Assembly (NCBI GenBank): GCA_964489955.1 | Contig: CAZBAV010000005.1 | Span: forward strand, 1 to 64,000 | Source of the DNA: Leadbetterella sp964489955 | Lineage (GTDB): Bacteria > Bacteroidota > Bacteroidia > Cytophagales > Spirosomataceae | DNA length: 64,000 nt | Reading direction: 5' to 3' | Part shown: in pieces, positions 45,264-54,663 of the stretch | Numbering within the stretch: the stretch's first letter is position 1 | Layout: every line of letters starts with the position of its first letter | Notes under the pieces: model-generated | What the model saw: the letters and a program-made list of their open reading frames with translations, nothing else | Told to the model about the DNA's origin: nothing | Database searches by the model: none | Program-made: the position numbers and the translations under genes

Positions 45264-46112
45264 TTACTTCTTTTTTATATAAATGTTACCGTTTAAGGTT
45301 TCAAAACTTACTTTATTGTCCCCGTTTCCAATTTTCAAATGCGTGTCTCTATTTAACTTATACGTACTTGTTGGTTCCGACCCCGTTTTTTTCACTACAG
45401 TTTGAGGTACTACCTCTGCATCCGGAAAATCAGTATAAAAACTTCCATTCATGCTTTTTAGTTTTAAATCTGCTGACGAACTGGAAGGGTAGCTTGCATT
45501 TATTGTTCCGTTTATTGTGTGGTATGATGAACCATCTGCCGGAGATGACGCATAAGTAACATCAATATTTCCGTTTATAGTCCTTAATTTCGCTTGGCTT
45601 TTGGCGTTGTCTACGCCAATACCACCATTTATATTGTCTACTTTAAGAATCCCGTAAACGTTGGATACATTGAGGTTTCCATCGTTAATCGTTGAGATTC
45701 TGAGGTTAATATCATGAGGTACTTTTATCACGAAGTCCAATTTTATACTATATTTTCTATTGTCGTCATCTTTTCGATTTTTTACCGAAGGTCGGCTGTC
45801 ATACGGTGCTTTCGTATAGACCACCACCTTATCTGAACTTTCTTCTACACCTAGTTCAAACTCTTTTACACCTAGTTCTATGTCTTCCTTTTCTTTGGCA
45901 GAAATAGTCTTATCCACTTCTACCATAATTTTATTTCCCGAGTATCCCACCACCTTTATGGCCCCCAGTATGTTGTACACTTCCAATGTAACATCCTTGG
46001 CTGGTGACACAAGAGAAATTTCCTTTTTTATCTCCTCTTTTGAGGTTTGGGCCTTAGTTTGGGCACAAGAAATCACAGCTCCTGCACACAGGAGAATAAA
46101 TAGCTTTTTCAT
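45264..46112 (-). CDS. DUF4097-like secreted protein (paralogue of the next gene)
   Basis: 282 aa. Signal peptide with a lipobox-like ISCAQ, so possibly a lipoprotein. The repeats (DGNLNVSNVYGILKVDNING, LRTINGNIDVTYA, YHTINGTINAS, LKSMNGSFYTDF) match those of its neighbour, and both end in GNIYIRK/GNIYIKK. The pair arose by tandem duplication. It follows the anti-sigma gene by 110 bp. Confidence 0.85.
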   Translation of the reverse strand: MKKLFILLCAGAVISCAQTKAQTSKEEIKKEISLVSPAKDVTLEVYNILGAIKVVGYSGNKIMVEVDKTISAKEKEDIELGVKEFELGVEESSDKVVVYTKAPYDSRPSVKNRKDDDNRKYSIKLDFVIKVPHDINLRISTINDGNLNVSNVYGILKVDNINGGIGVDNAKSQAKLRTINGNIDVTYASSPADGSSYHTINGTINASYPSSSSADLKLKSMNGSFYTDFPDAEVVPQTVVKKTGSEPTSTYKLNRDTHLKIGNGDNKVSFETLNGNIYIKKK

Positions 46113-46221
46113 AATTCTTTGTTTTACTGACCGTTGCTTTGCAGAGGTTGCATGAAAATAATCACGCTATTGCCTGTAAAAGACCGATCGGGTGTTTATA
46201 TATTTATAAGTAATAGTTCTT

Positions 46222-47004
46222 TTAAATGCTTATCAGCTGGATGCTTTCTTCAATTTTGTCTTTTACAGTGTGGTTTAGATCTTCTTGTTTAAGTATCTTT
46301 TTCAATGGTTTTATAGAGCTCTTCTCTTGGAGTTTCACCATTACATCGGCCATGGCAGACTGTAAAAGAGGAGACGTTTGCTTTCCTATAGATTTTACTA
46401 AACCTTCCCTTACTTCAGGTTTATCGGCCATGCTGGTAAGTGTTTCTAAGGTTACCAACCGTACATTATCGTTTGGGTCGTGGTTTAGTGTAGTAAAGAG
46501 AGCTTCTAATACCGGATTATCTACACTTTCTATTTCACTTGTGAAACTCACCGCACGCATCCGCTGCGAAGCCGACGGGTCTTCTATAAGCGTAAGCATC
46601 ATCATCTTTTTCATTTCGCTTACTTCATTCGATAACTGACTTATTTCTTTATTGCTGGAAGCCGAAGACTTCATATTTATTACGAAACCAATGGTTAAAC
46701 CTACTGCCAATAAAGCCATGGCATAAGAGAGCTTAAGTTTAGGCTGGAACTGCCATAGTTCTTTTAGCTTTGCAAAAAAAGAAGGTTGGCTTGTGGCTTC
46801 TTTGTAGGTTTCAAGCTTATCAAAAAAGCGTGCCTTTACGTTCGTAGAAACCTCTGGTACACTTACGCTACCCAGCATTTCCCACAATGCCTTCTCCTCT
46901 TCAAAAACTCGCTTGAATTCAGCATCACTGGCGATTTTTGCCTCAAACTGCTGCTTTTCTGTAAGTGAGAGTTCTCCGTTTAAGTATGCTATGATGTTAT
47001 CCAT
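46222..47004 (-). CDS. anti-sigma-like membrane protein with HEAT repeats
   Basis: About 260 aa from the ATG at 47004 (an upstream TTG is possible). The N-terminus (about 1-75: IIAYLNGELSLTEKQQFEAK) resembles the zinc-less anti-sigma N-domain. One membrane helix (about 95-115: AMALLAVGLTIGFVIN) leads to a C-terminal HEAT-repeat region (about 145-255: LEALFTTLNHDPNDNVRLVTLETLTSM). The start overlaps the sigma gene stop by 8 bp (ATGGATAA), so the two are translationally coupled. Anti-sigma with periplasmic HEAT repeats is unusual and suggests protein-level sensing. Confidence 0.78.
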   Translation of the reverse strand: MDNIIAYLNGELSLTEKQQFEAKIASDAEFKRVFEEEKALWEMLGSVSVPEVSTNVKARFFDKLETYKEATSQPSFFAKLKELWQFQPKLKLSYAMALLAVGLTIGFVINMKSSASSNKEISQLSNEVSEMKKMMMLTLIEDPSASQRMRAVSFTSEIESVDNPVLEALFTTLNHDPNDNVRLVTLETLTSMADKPEVREGLVKSIGKQTSPLLQSAMADVMVKLQEKSSIKPLKKILKQEDLNHTVKDKIEESIQLISI

Positions 47005-47527
47005 TTGCAATTTTTAAATAAATAGTTTTTAACTGTGCCATGGCACGGTGAATTTTCACTCTTACATTGGCTTCGGAAATATCTAGTATTTGGGCTATTT
47101 CGCTATACTTCAATTCTTGGTAGCGGCTCAAAACCAAAATCTCCTTGTTTTCTTCTGTGAGGAGGTTCAATGCTCTTGCTAGAACTTCCTCGTTATGCTC
47201 GGTGTCGCTGTTGTTTTCCTCTGCAATATCTCCGTAGTTACTTTCGGTATGCATCTTAGACTGCGACTTGTGATGGTCATTTACTGCATTCCGAGCCAAA
47301 TGATACATCCATGTTCTAAACTCACCAGTTCCTTTAAACGTATGCCGGTATTTTATCATCCGCATAAATACGTTTTGCACTAAATCTTCGCTGGCTTCTC
47401 TATGCGATGTCATCCTAAAAAGGAAGCCAAAAAGCTGCTTATAGTGCCGCTCAAACAAGAGGCCCATCCGATCTAAATCGCCGGATTTTACTTTTAACAT
47501 GAGGGCGTTATCTGATAGTGCGTCCAA
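46997..47527 (-). CDS. ECF RNA polymerase sigma factor
   Basis: 176 aa from a TTG at 47527, which gives a normal family N-terminus (MDALSDNALMLKVKSGDLDR). Region 2 (LFERHYKQLFGFLFRMT, then NVFMRMIKYRHTF, FRTWMYHLARNAVNDHH) and region 4 (LNLLTEENKEILVLSRYQEL, YSEIAQILDISEANVRVKIHRA) are complete. It controls genes with the following anti-sigma. It is most likely the regulator of the adjacent DUF4097 genes, by inference. Confidence 0.9.
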   Translation of the reverse strand: MDALSDNALMLKVKSGDLDRMGLLFERHYKQLFGFLFRMTSHREASEDLVQNVFMRMIKYRHTFKGTGEFRTWMYHLARNAVNDHHKSQSKMHTESNYGDIAEENNSDTEHNEEVLARALNLLTEENKEILVLSRYQELKYSEIAQILDISEANVRVKIHRAMAQLKTIYLKIANG

Positions 47528-47554
47528 AGAAACTGTTTTGTTTGTTATAGGAAA

Positions 47555-47578
47555 CTACGAGAGTTATAATTTGTTACA
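47555..47578 (-). promoter_or_regulatory. possible ECF-type promoter of the sigma gene
   Basis: On the minus strand TGTAACA (47572-47578) is followed by CGTAG (47555-47559), a TGTAAC...CGT pattern like ECF promoters. The spacing (about 13 bp) is shorter than usual, so this is tentative autoregulation. Confidence 0.3.
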
Positions 47579-47905
47579 AAAAGAATAAAAAAAATTCAAT
47601 ATAATTTATTAATCTATTATTTGTAAGCACCTTACGTTCCAGTTTTTCTTTCAACAAATAAACTTTAAGGCTAATATTATCTTCAATAGATTAGAAGTTA
47701 TGAACTCTAAGGTTTGAAATAGGTAAATGCATAAGAAGTAACCCCACTCCTTAATCAGATAGCATACTAATTAGAAACCCATACTGTCATAAGAGTCTGC
47801 GTCTTCTGCATTCAAAAAAGTAAGACTTCGAATTAGTTCCGAATTCCCAAACTAATAAGAACCTATTACATTAGAAAATATGTTTTATAAATAAACCGCA
47901 ATATT
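47579..47905. other. intergenic region between divergent genes
   Basis: About 327 bp, AT-rich, no gene or strong signal seen besides the promoter candidate at 47555-47578. Confidence 0.4.
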
Positions 47906-48298
47906 ATGAAGTTTCATACCAGAAAATGGGTAAAACCAGAAGATTTAAACCCAAATCATTCACTATTTGGAGGTAAACTCCTTCAATGGATTGATGAAGA
48001 AGCCGCTCTTTACGCCATCATCCAGCTAGAAAACCCAAGATGTGTAACCAAATACATTTCAGAAATAGATTTTGTGAGCTCAGCCAAACAGGGCGACATT
48101 ATTGAAATTGGTATAGAAGTACGTCATTGGGGCACGTCTTCGCTTACTCTGGCTTGTCATGTAAGGAACAAAATGACCCACCAAAGTATCATCAAAATAG
48201 AAAAGATTGTAATGGTGTCTCTTGACGAAAATGGAAATCCCCAACCACATGGAAAAACCCAAGTGGAGTATGTGAAGGATAGATTGGAGAAGAAATGA
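47906..48298 (+). CDS. acyl-CoA thioesterase (hotdog fold)
   Basis: 130 aa. The YciA/BACH-type signature is present: NPNHSLFGGKLLQWIDEEAALYA and the following ISEIDFVSSAKQGDIIEI. Hydrolysis of acyl-CoA esters is expected. The next gene starts 4 bp before its stop. Confidence 0.88.
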   Translation: MKFHTRKWVKPEDLNPNHSLFGGKLLQWIDEEAALYAIIQLENPRCVTKYISEIDFVSSAKQGDIIEIGIEVRHWGTSSLTLACHVRNKMTHQSIIKIEKIVMVSLDENGNPQPHGKTQVEYVKDRLEKK

Positions 48299-48735
48299 AA
48301 AAGTACAAATCCAGAAAAGGAGCGATAATGACCGGTACGCTGGTTCTCGTTTCAATGATTCCTTTATTCATTTGGTTTTTTGACAGAACTACTCTTTATG
48401 AGAGTCCGTTTATGCTTTTGCCTCTACTCGCTGTAGTTGGTTTCGTATTATGGGCTTATTTTGGAACATATTATACGTTCGACGGCACCACCCTTTCTTA
48501 CCGTTCTGCTTTTTTAAATGGGAAAATAGAAATAACAAAAATCAGAGAAATACATTACATCAAGGGCTTTTCTTATCCTACATTTAAACCTGCACTTGCT
48601 GGAGGCGGGATTGTTCTGAAGTACAATTCCTTTGATGATATTTACATCTCTCCAGAGAATCAAGAGGATTTAATTGCGGAACTAAAAAAGATTAAGCCAG
48701 AGATTGCTGTCCTATCGAAAGAGTATCTCTCCTAA
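48295..48735 (+). CDS. membrane-anchored PH-like domain protein
   Basis: 146 aa with two membrane helices (about 11-28 and 39-58) followed by a C-terminal PH-like beta domain of the type in bacterial bPH proteins (YYTFDGTTLSYRSAFLNGK, IEITKIREI, YISPENQEDLIAELKK). It overlaps the thioesterase gene by 4 bp and precedes a Crp/Fnr regulator by 15 bp. Function unknown. Confidence 0.75.
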   Translation: MKKYKSRKGAIMTGTLVLVSMIPLFIWFFDRTTLYESPFMLLPLLAVVGFVLWAYFGTYYTFDGTTLSYRSAFLNGKIEITKIREIHYIKGFSYPTFKPALAGGGIVLKYNSFDDIYISPENQEDLIAELKKIKPEIAVLSKEYLS

Positions 48736-48750
48736 GCCATCATTAAGTAT

Positions 48751-49326
48751 ATGAGCCACAAATTACTCTTTTCTACTATTTCTGACTATCTAACATTGAA
48801 TGAAGCCGAAAAGCACATCCTCCAAAACTGCTTTGAGTCCATTCAGGTAAAGAAGCATGTTTTGCTGGAAGAGGAAAACAAAGAAACGCAATATCTATAC
48901 TTCATAAACGATGGTTTTGTACGAGTTTTTTTCATGAATGACGGAGAAGATCGCACCACGCAAATTAATTGTCCATCACGGTTCATAACATCCTTCCAAA
49001 GCTTTATAACGCAAAGCAAAGCTTACGATAATGTAGAAACTATAACCGATTGCGACCTGCTGCGAATAAGTAAAGCCAACTTAGATAAGCTAAACACCGA
49101 AATAAACAATTGGGGAGTTTTTGGCGAGAAGATTTATGAGCAAGCTTTGGTATACAACGAAGACCGAACCCGGGATATGATTTTGCTTACGGCCGAAGAG
49201 CGATATTTAAAACTGATAAAAAACCATCCCGATATTGTGCAAAATGTTCCCCTGCAATACATCGCTTCATACATCGGTATTAAACCAGAAAGTTTAAGCA
49301 GAATTCGTCGTCAAATCATTTCCTAA
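48751..49326 (+). CDS. Crp/Fnr-family transcriptional regulator
   Basis: 191 aa. N-terminal cyclic-nucleotide-binding-type barrel (about 15-115) and a C-terminal helix-turn-helix (about 150-190; LQYIASYIGIKPESLSRIRR). The family's DNA-binding helix is present, but no FeS cysteines, so it is not a classic FNR. It is 64 bp upstream of an SDR gene and may control it. Confidence 0.88.
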   Translation: MSHKLLFSTISDYLTLNEAEKHILQNCFESIQVKKHVLLEEENKETQYLYFINDGFVRVFFMNDGEDRTTQINCPSRFITSFQSFITQSKAYDNVETITDCDLLRISKANLDKLNTEINNWGVFGEKIYEQALVYNEDRTRDMILLTAEERYLKLIKNHPDIVQNVPLQYIASYIGIKPESLSRIRRQIIS

Positions 49327-49389
49327 CATTTGTTAAGTAGATGTAAAATGCCTTGTTGTCAATTTTGCACCACAAAAAACGGTAAAAAT

Positions 49390-50178
49390 ATGACAGCATT
49401 CCCCTTTAAAACAGCCTTGGTAACCGGTGCATCTTCTGGTATTGGAAAAGCATTCGTGTATGAACTAGCACAGAAAAATATAAATTTGGTAATCACTGCC
49501 CGCTCTGCCGGTAAACTCCAACAAATTGCAGCCGATGTAACAGCCAAATACAAAGTAGCGGTAAGTATTATCGTAGCCGATTTAGCAGAGCTTGACGGGC
49601 CAGATAAGATTTTTAACGAACTTAAAAGCCTGAACATCTCTGTAGATTTGCTAATTAACAATGCAGGAATTGGTAAGTGGAGCAACTTCCTAGACGAAGA
49701 CCCAGATGTATATGAGAAAATGATTAATCTCAACATTCAGTCGCTGGTAAAGCTTTCGCATTTGCTTCTTCCAGATATGTTAAACAAGAAAAACGGAGGA
49801 ATCATAAACATCGCCTCCACTGGAGCCTTACAGCCATGCCCTTACATAGCCGTTTACTGTGCCAGCAAGGCATTTGTTCTCTCTTTTTCGGAAGCTTTGT
49901 ACGGTGAGTTTCATGACAAAGGCATAAAAGTAACGGCCATTTGTCCGGGAAATACCAGAACGGAGTTCCAAACTGTAGCCAATGCCAATACCAAAGGAAT
50001 GACTTACGACTCGGCCGAAAAAGTGGCCAAGGAAAGCTTAGACGCTATGCTAAAAAACCAAACGACAAAAATCATTGGTTTTAACAATTTCTTGCAATCG
50101 TTTATCCCCAGATTATTACCCAGAAAAACCGTGGTAGGAATAGTAAAAAATATGATGAACAAGAGAGTAAATGGATAA
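49390..50178 (+). CDS. short-chain dehydrogenase/reductase
   Basis: 262 aa from the ATG at 49390, chosen because an upstream TTG at 49330 would add 20 residues before MTAFPFKTALVTGASSGIG. The cofactor motif TGASSGIG, NNAGIG, and the catalytic YCASK are present. The substrate is unknown; the DltE/YqjQ-like dehydrogenase type is likely. Confidence 0.92.
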   Translation: MTAFPFKTALVTGASSGIGKAFVYELAQKNINLVITARSAGKLQQIAADVTAKYKVAVSIIVADLAELDGPDKIFNELKSLNISVDLLINNAGIGKWSNFLDEDPDVYEKMINLNIQSLVKLSHLLLPDMLNKKNGGIINIASTGALQPCPYIAVYCASKAFVLSFSEALYGEFHDKGIKVTAICPGNTRTEFQTVANANTKGMTYDSAEKVAKESLDAMLKNQTTKIIGFNNFLQSFIPRLLPRKTVVGIVKNMMNKRVNG

Positions 50179-50225
50179 ATAAATAAGTAGACTTCTTATT
50201 CTTCAGCATAAAAAAAGACAACCTA

Positions 50226-50267
50226 AAAGGAATACCCCGAACTAAAAAGACTTCAGGGTATTCCTTT
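50226..50267 (+). terminator. bidirectional terminator between convergent genes
   Basis: A 12-bp perfect stem, AAAGGAATACCC (50226-50237) with GGGTATTCCTTT (50256-50267), between the SDR gene (plus) and the 1261-aa gene (minus). Confidence 0.85.
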
Positions 50268-50271
50268 CGTA

Positions 50272-53200
50272 CTATTTTTTGATGGTATTTGGTGCTACTG
50301 TCATATTGTTTGCAGCCTGACATGCATTTTTGATTTTGGCTTCAAAAACTGCTCCTGCTTCTACCTCAAATCCCGGCTCTAATAATATGGCTTGTCCTGC
50401 TTGAAAGCTTGCCTTACCATCGGGCTGTAGAATTTTATTATTACCGAAAATATAACTAACGGCTTGAGTTGTGCCCACATTAGTACTAATTGGCGAATTC
50501 CATACTACAGTATGAGCAACTGAACTTGAACCTACCGTTAAAGTGGCTACACCGGATGTATCTGCCTTGGTATCACAGCTTGACGCTCCCCAAACCAAGC
50601 AACGATATTTATAGCCGTTTACTTCTATGGTTGGGTAGAATAAATTCAAGGTGCTCGAGGTGGCTCCGTCATAGATGTCACCATCTAGTATGTTTTGAAA
50701 CCCAGAGCCTTTATCAACCTGCCATCTGTAAGTTAGTCCAATACCCGCAGCTTTTACCGTAAATGAAGTATTGTTACCTTCACATATTTCGGAATTTACA
50801 GGCGAAGAAGTAACAGTAGCAATAGGTCTTACTTTAAGTTCAGCTCCTGCTGACTGACAGTAACCGTTAATTACACATCTGAATTTAGCTAAATTGAAAT
50901 TTGCCGGAATGTTGGTTAAGGTCAGAGTTTTGGTAGCAACTCCACTATATATACTGCTGTTTACCACATCTACATAATTAACGCCACCATCTAAACTTCT
51001 TTGCCATTTATAGCTCAGCGTTCCATTGGCCGTATTTACTGAATTTACTGTAAAAGACACTGAACTGCTTTGACAAACGGCCCTGTTTATAGGTTGGCTT
51101 AAAATGGTTACAGTAGGATCTACTACAATAGTCGCCTCGTTTGATTGAATAGAATTACAGCCGTTAAAAATGATACATCGGTATTTGCTATTATTAAAAC
51201 TATGCTGAATTCCACTTACGGTAAGATTAGGCGTGTTTACGTTCGCATAATTGATATTATTGGCTAGATTAATAAAACCTGAGCCCGTATTTACTTGCCA
51301 TTGATAGGATAAACCGCTCCCGTTTGCTTCTACGGATAATGTCGTTTGATTACCTACACAAACCGTTTGACCAATAGGATGCGTAATAATTTCCGGCAAT
51401 TGATTTACTTTTAATGTAAACGTATCAGAATTTACAACACTACAGGTATTAGAAATCATGGCTCTGAAAGAAGTATTGTTCATAGCCTGGGTTATATTAT
51501 TTACTTTTAGAGTATCATTATTTACATTCTGATAAGTGCCTCCTTCATTAAGATCACTAAAAGTTCCACCGCTTAAAACCTGCCATTGGATAGTATATGG
51601 TTCACCACCTATCAATGTGGTATCCAGAGCAATTTCAGCACTCCCGTTTTGACAGCCGTACACCAAATTTTGGAAATTGAAATGATGAGAGAAAGACAAT
51701 GGGGTATCTACAATTACTTTGGCAGGAACCAGCTCGCTTTGGCAGGCTAGCGTGTCAGTATTTACACAAGCTACAAAATAGACAGCGGCTACAGTAACAT
51801 TGGTTAGATTAGGATTTATCTCATTAATTCCTCCAATCTCGCTATACCATTTTGGTACGCTATTGGCAGACGCACAAGTAGCTGAAAGGGTAATGTCTCC
51901 TCCACTGCAAACATGATGATCACTTACTTCGGGAGAGTCCGGAAGAACCCTTATTTTTAGATTTTCTATCACTTCGCTCGAGTCACTTAAGCAACCATCC
52001 AAGACACATTGTGCAGATACTGAGTAATTACCGATACCGGACAAAACCAGAGGATTAGTAGTAGAACTATCTGACCACAATACTGATTCAGTGCAGCCCA
52101 CGGCCATAATTTCCAGAGTATTGGGAGAGCAGACCTCGGTAAGAGCCGGAGCGGTAAGAGTAGGTGCTGCCGGTTTGGGTTTTACGGTTACAGATTCTGA
52201 AGTCACTACTCTCGAGCTTTCACAGTTTAGAGATTCACAGGATACATAATAGGACCTTGGGACTCCTACTTCGGGAACAAAACTGAAGTTTCTACCCGTA
52301 CCAAGAGCTATAGAGCTAGTCTCTGAAGCATACCAAGTCACCGTACCTGCACCACAATATGCATCAAGAGTTATAGCGTCTCCTTCACAAACAGAAGTTA
52401 AACTTACCGAAACAGAATCCGGAATCACATTATTGAAATTAAAAGGAACTACATAGCCACAGCAACTGCATTCGCTTACATCAGCATAGAGTTTTTGGAT
52501 TCCGCTATCAAGACTTGCTGAAGGTCGAAAAGTATTGTCACTGTCAGAATATACGCCGGCTGAGACGGTCAATAAGGAATCTGAATAGATTCCTTTTACA
52601 GAGAAAGCATTATAATCTCCAAGAGTAAAAATAGGGCAGGAGTTCGTAATAATCATGTGCTCATTTTCTACTCCGCTTACTGAGTTTGCTTTTAGTACTC
52701 CTTCATTTAAAAAATCTCCTGAACTAACAAAATCGTAGGTGTCAGGTAATTGAATCAATCCTACATTTATTGTTTCCCCTAAATTCGAGAATTCACCCTC
52801 TACAACATGTATTTTCCCGCATTGATCATTAAAAAGGCTACTTTCCTGACCTAAACTTATACCTTCTCCCGTATGGACTTGAATGGTTCCTGTGTTATCG
52901 ATCAGAGCGATATTACTTTTTAAGCCATACTTTTCTCCTTTATAGGTGATTAAGCCTTCATTTGAAATGAAGGAAGGAAGTGTGTCATTTGCAACAATTC
53001 CTGAAGAGTCTGACTCAATATTGATCTTGCCATTTTCACCATTTACTATTGTCAAAAATAATAAGGGGTTTGTGATGCTTATTCCCTCGCCCTTGGTAGA
53101 AATAGTCATTGTACTGTCGTTTAATAACATCGCCGAATCCAAAATTGCAACTCCAAGAGAGCCCACCGAGGAGCTTAATAGTAGAGATCCTTCATTATAA

Positions 53201-54057
53201 ATAACTCCTTTTAGCTTAAGTAAAGTGTCAGCCGAACTTTTTATGTTTAGAGAACCTAATGAAAAAAGTCCGGCTCCGTTCTCAATTTCAAGCTTTTTAA
53301 TACTGACTACATTGATATAATCAACTACTGGTGGAAACGTAGATACTAAAGTCGGAATTAGCACTCCTGCATTTGTACTGTCAGGCACCCAAGCCGGGCT
53401 CCAGTTACAAGCCTCATCCCATCTCTCACTCACATTTCCTGTCCAGGTAATAGTAACATCGCCTGGGTTTGTTGTAAGAGGATTTATAACTGTTATACTT
53501 ACGGGCGTACTAGGATCACTAAGGCATCCGTCTGTAGTGGTACATCTGGCATAGTAAGATTTGTTTTCAGAAACCGTAGGCTCATTATCCGCAATGGGAG
53601 AATTATCTGCTGCATCAAACCATGTAATAGTACCGACGCAATTATCAGCTTTTAAAGTCACCGTACCGCTGGTACAAATGAAAGCCGGTTCTGCCATGGG
53701 ATTTTCTGGTCCAGCTATGGTGTACGCGGAAACATTTCCTGTAATCTCTTCTGATATACAGTCATTTGCATTTTTTACCGTTAAAGTATAAGGTATAAAA
53801 AGAGTATTCTTATTAAAATTCCCTGAGCATATGTAAGATTGACTACCCTGCTTATAACCAATTTCCTGTAATGAATCGGCCTCTATATTTAGAAAAGAAA
53901 GGAGTGAGGAATATTTATTAGAGGAGTCAACACTTTGTGGTATTGCACCAATAAGATTAAAATACTGAAAATGGGATAGGGCTTTTTCTCCACCCAACAC
54001 TCTAGGGACATACAGCGAAGCCACAGCTGCCGCTAGTATAAATTGTCTTATTTTCAT
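50272..54057 (-). CDS. large secreted Ig-like surface protein with 3-coathanger-type C-terminus
   Basis: 1261 aa. Signal peptide to about residue 22. The N-terminal part carries a few Ig-like modules (Cys pairs with TVTLKADNC, VTWYASET), then a region with parallel-beta-like repeats (about 210-500; VSIKKLEIENGAGLFSLGSL). From about 785 to 1175 there are four Ig-like repeats (YQWQVNTGSGF, YKWQRSLDGGV, YRWQVDKGSGF types with following Y-x-C). The C-terminal 65 residues contain the same LLEPGFEVEAGAVFEAK module as the 2565-aa protein. Function is probably adhesion or matrix. It stands alone between two terminators or intergenic regions. Confidence 0.82.
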   Translation of the reverse strand: MKIRQFILAAAVASLYVPRVLGGEKALSHFQYFNLIGAIPQSVDSSNKYSSLLSFLNIEADSLQEIGYKQGSQSYICSGNFNKNTLFIPYTLTVKNANDCISEEITGNVSAYTIAGPENPMAEPAFICTSGTVTLKADNCVGTITWFDAADNSPIADNEPTVSENKSYYARCTTTDGCLSDPSTPVSITVINPLTTNPGDVTITWTGNVSERWDEACNWSPAWVPDSTNAGVLIPTLVSTFPPVVDYINVVSIKKLEIENGAGLFSLGSLNIKSSADTLLKLKGVIYNEGSLLLSSSVGSLGVAILDSAMLLNDSTMTISTKGEGISITNPLLFLTIVNGENGKINIESDSSGIVANDTLPSFISNEGLITYKGEKYGLKSNIALIDNTGTIQVHTGEGISLGQESSLFNDQCGKIHVVEGEFSNLGETINVGLIQLPDTYDFVSSGDFLNEGVLKANSVSGVENEHMIITNSCPIFTLGDYNAFSVKGIYSDSLLTVSAGVYSDSDNTFRPSASLDSGIQKLYADVSECSCCGYVVPFNFNNVIPDSVSVSLTSVCEGDAITLDAYCGAGTVTWYASETSSIALGTGRNFSFVPEVGVPRSYYVSCESLNCESSRVVTSESVTVKPKPAAPTLTAPALTEVCSPNTLEIMAVGCTESVLWSDSSTTNPLVLSGIGNYSVSAQCVLDGCLSDSSEVIENLKIRVLPDSPEVSDHHVCSGGDITLSATCASANSVPKWYSEIGGINEINPNLTNVTVAAVYFVACVNTDTLACQSELVPAKVIVDTPLSFSHHFNFQNLVYGCQNGSAEIALDTTLIGGEPYTIQWQVLSGGTFSDLNEGGTYQNVNNDTLKVNNITQAMNNTSFRAMISNTCSVVNSDTFTLKVNQLPEIITHPIGQTVCVGNQTTLSVEANGSGLSYQWQVNTGSGFINLANNINYANVNTPNLTVSGIQHSFNNSKYRCIIFNGCNSIQSNEATIVVDPTVTILSQPINRAVCQSSSVSFTVNSVNTANGTLSYKWQRSLDGGVNYVDVVNSSIYSGVATKTLTLTNIPANFNLAKFRCVINGYCQSAGAELKVRPIATVTSSPVNSEICEGNNTSFTVKAAGIGLTYRWQVDKGSGFQNILDGDIYDGATSSTLNLFYPTIEVNGYKYRCLVWGASSCDTKADTSGVATLTVGSSSVAHTVVWNSPISTNVGTTQAVSYIFGNNKILQPDGKASFQAGQAILLEPGFEVEAGAVFEAKIKNACQAANNMTVAPNTIKK

Positions 54058-54465
54058 AGCTAATAGGATTTTCTTACGATATCCTATAGCGAAGGTAATT
54101 CTAAGTTTTTAATTATTAGCAAAATGATATTATTTTTATTGTAGTGACAATGTTTGAATTTTAAATGAAATTACTGAAATAACTTATTCTCATTATATTT
54201 GTTTCAATGGAGAAGTAAGTAGAACCTTGAAGAAAAATGTCAATCTAAAAAATGAAAATTAATTCTGACTGATGAATTAGACTGAACACGCAAAGTCTAT
54301 TAAATATGGGTTTACCTAAGAATAATAAAATGCAATGATTGGTAAAGTAGTTCTCAGAAGGTCATATAAATGGTAATACACTAACCTTCACTTTCTTTTA
54401 AAAGTATACCTTCAAGCGGTTAGCAGCTAAAGAGTTTCTGTTTTACTATAAATATTTTCTCTTAG
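54058..54465. other. intergenic region upstream of the Ig-like gene
   Basis: No gene. A weak hairpin TAGGAT/ATCCTA near 54064-54086 lies in the Ig-like gene 5' UTR. A near-consensus -7 box (TACCTTCG) is close to the start of that gene. Confidence 0.35.
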
Positions 54466-54663
54466 GAATATGGTTTTATTGATGATGGTGTGTTACCCAA
54501 CAACAAGTTACTCCCTTCGGATATACAAAATGCCTTCAAACAAATAGAAGCAGAGCTCCTTAAAAGCAGCTCCCTACCCAATCCTATAGCTAAATGTCAG
54601 CAGCACCTTCCTGTTATCTGGACGGCTGAAACTGTAAGTCCGGAGCGTTCCGAAGTCAGATGA
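54466..54663 (+). pseudogene. possible gene remnant antisense to barrel gene end
   Basis: An open plus-strand frame with no start codon (a stop immediately before it) reads IDDGVLPNNKLLPSDIQNAF then KQIEAELLKSSSLPNPIAK, which looks like a helical, genuinely coding sequence. It continues antisense into the 3' end of the barrel gene and stops at 54661. It may be the tail of a lost gene; chance cannot be excluded. Confidence 0.25.

Noticed and set aside
49330..49389. TTG start of the second SDR at 49330
   Set aside because: Adds 20 unlikely residues before the normal SDR start.
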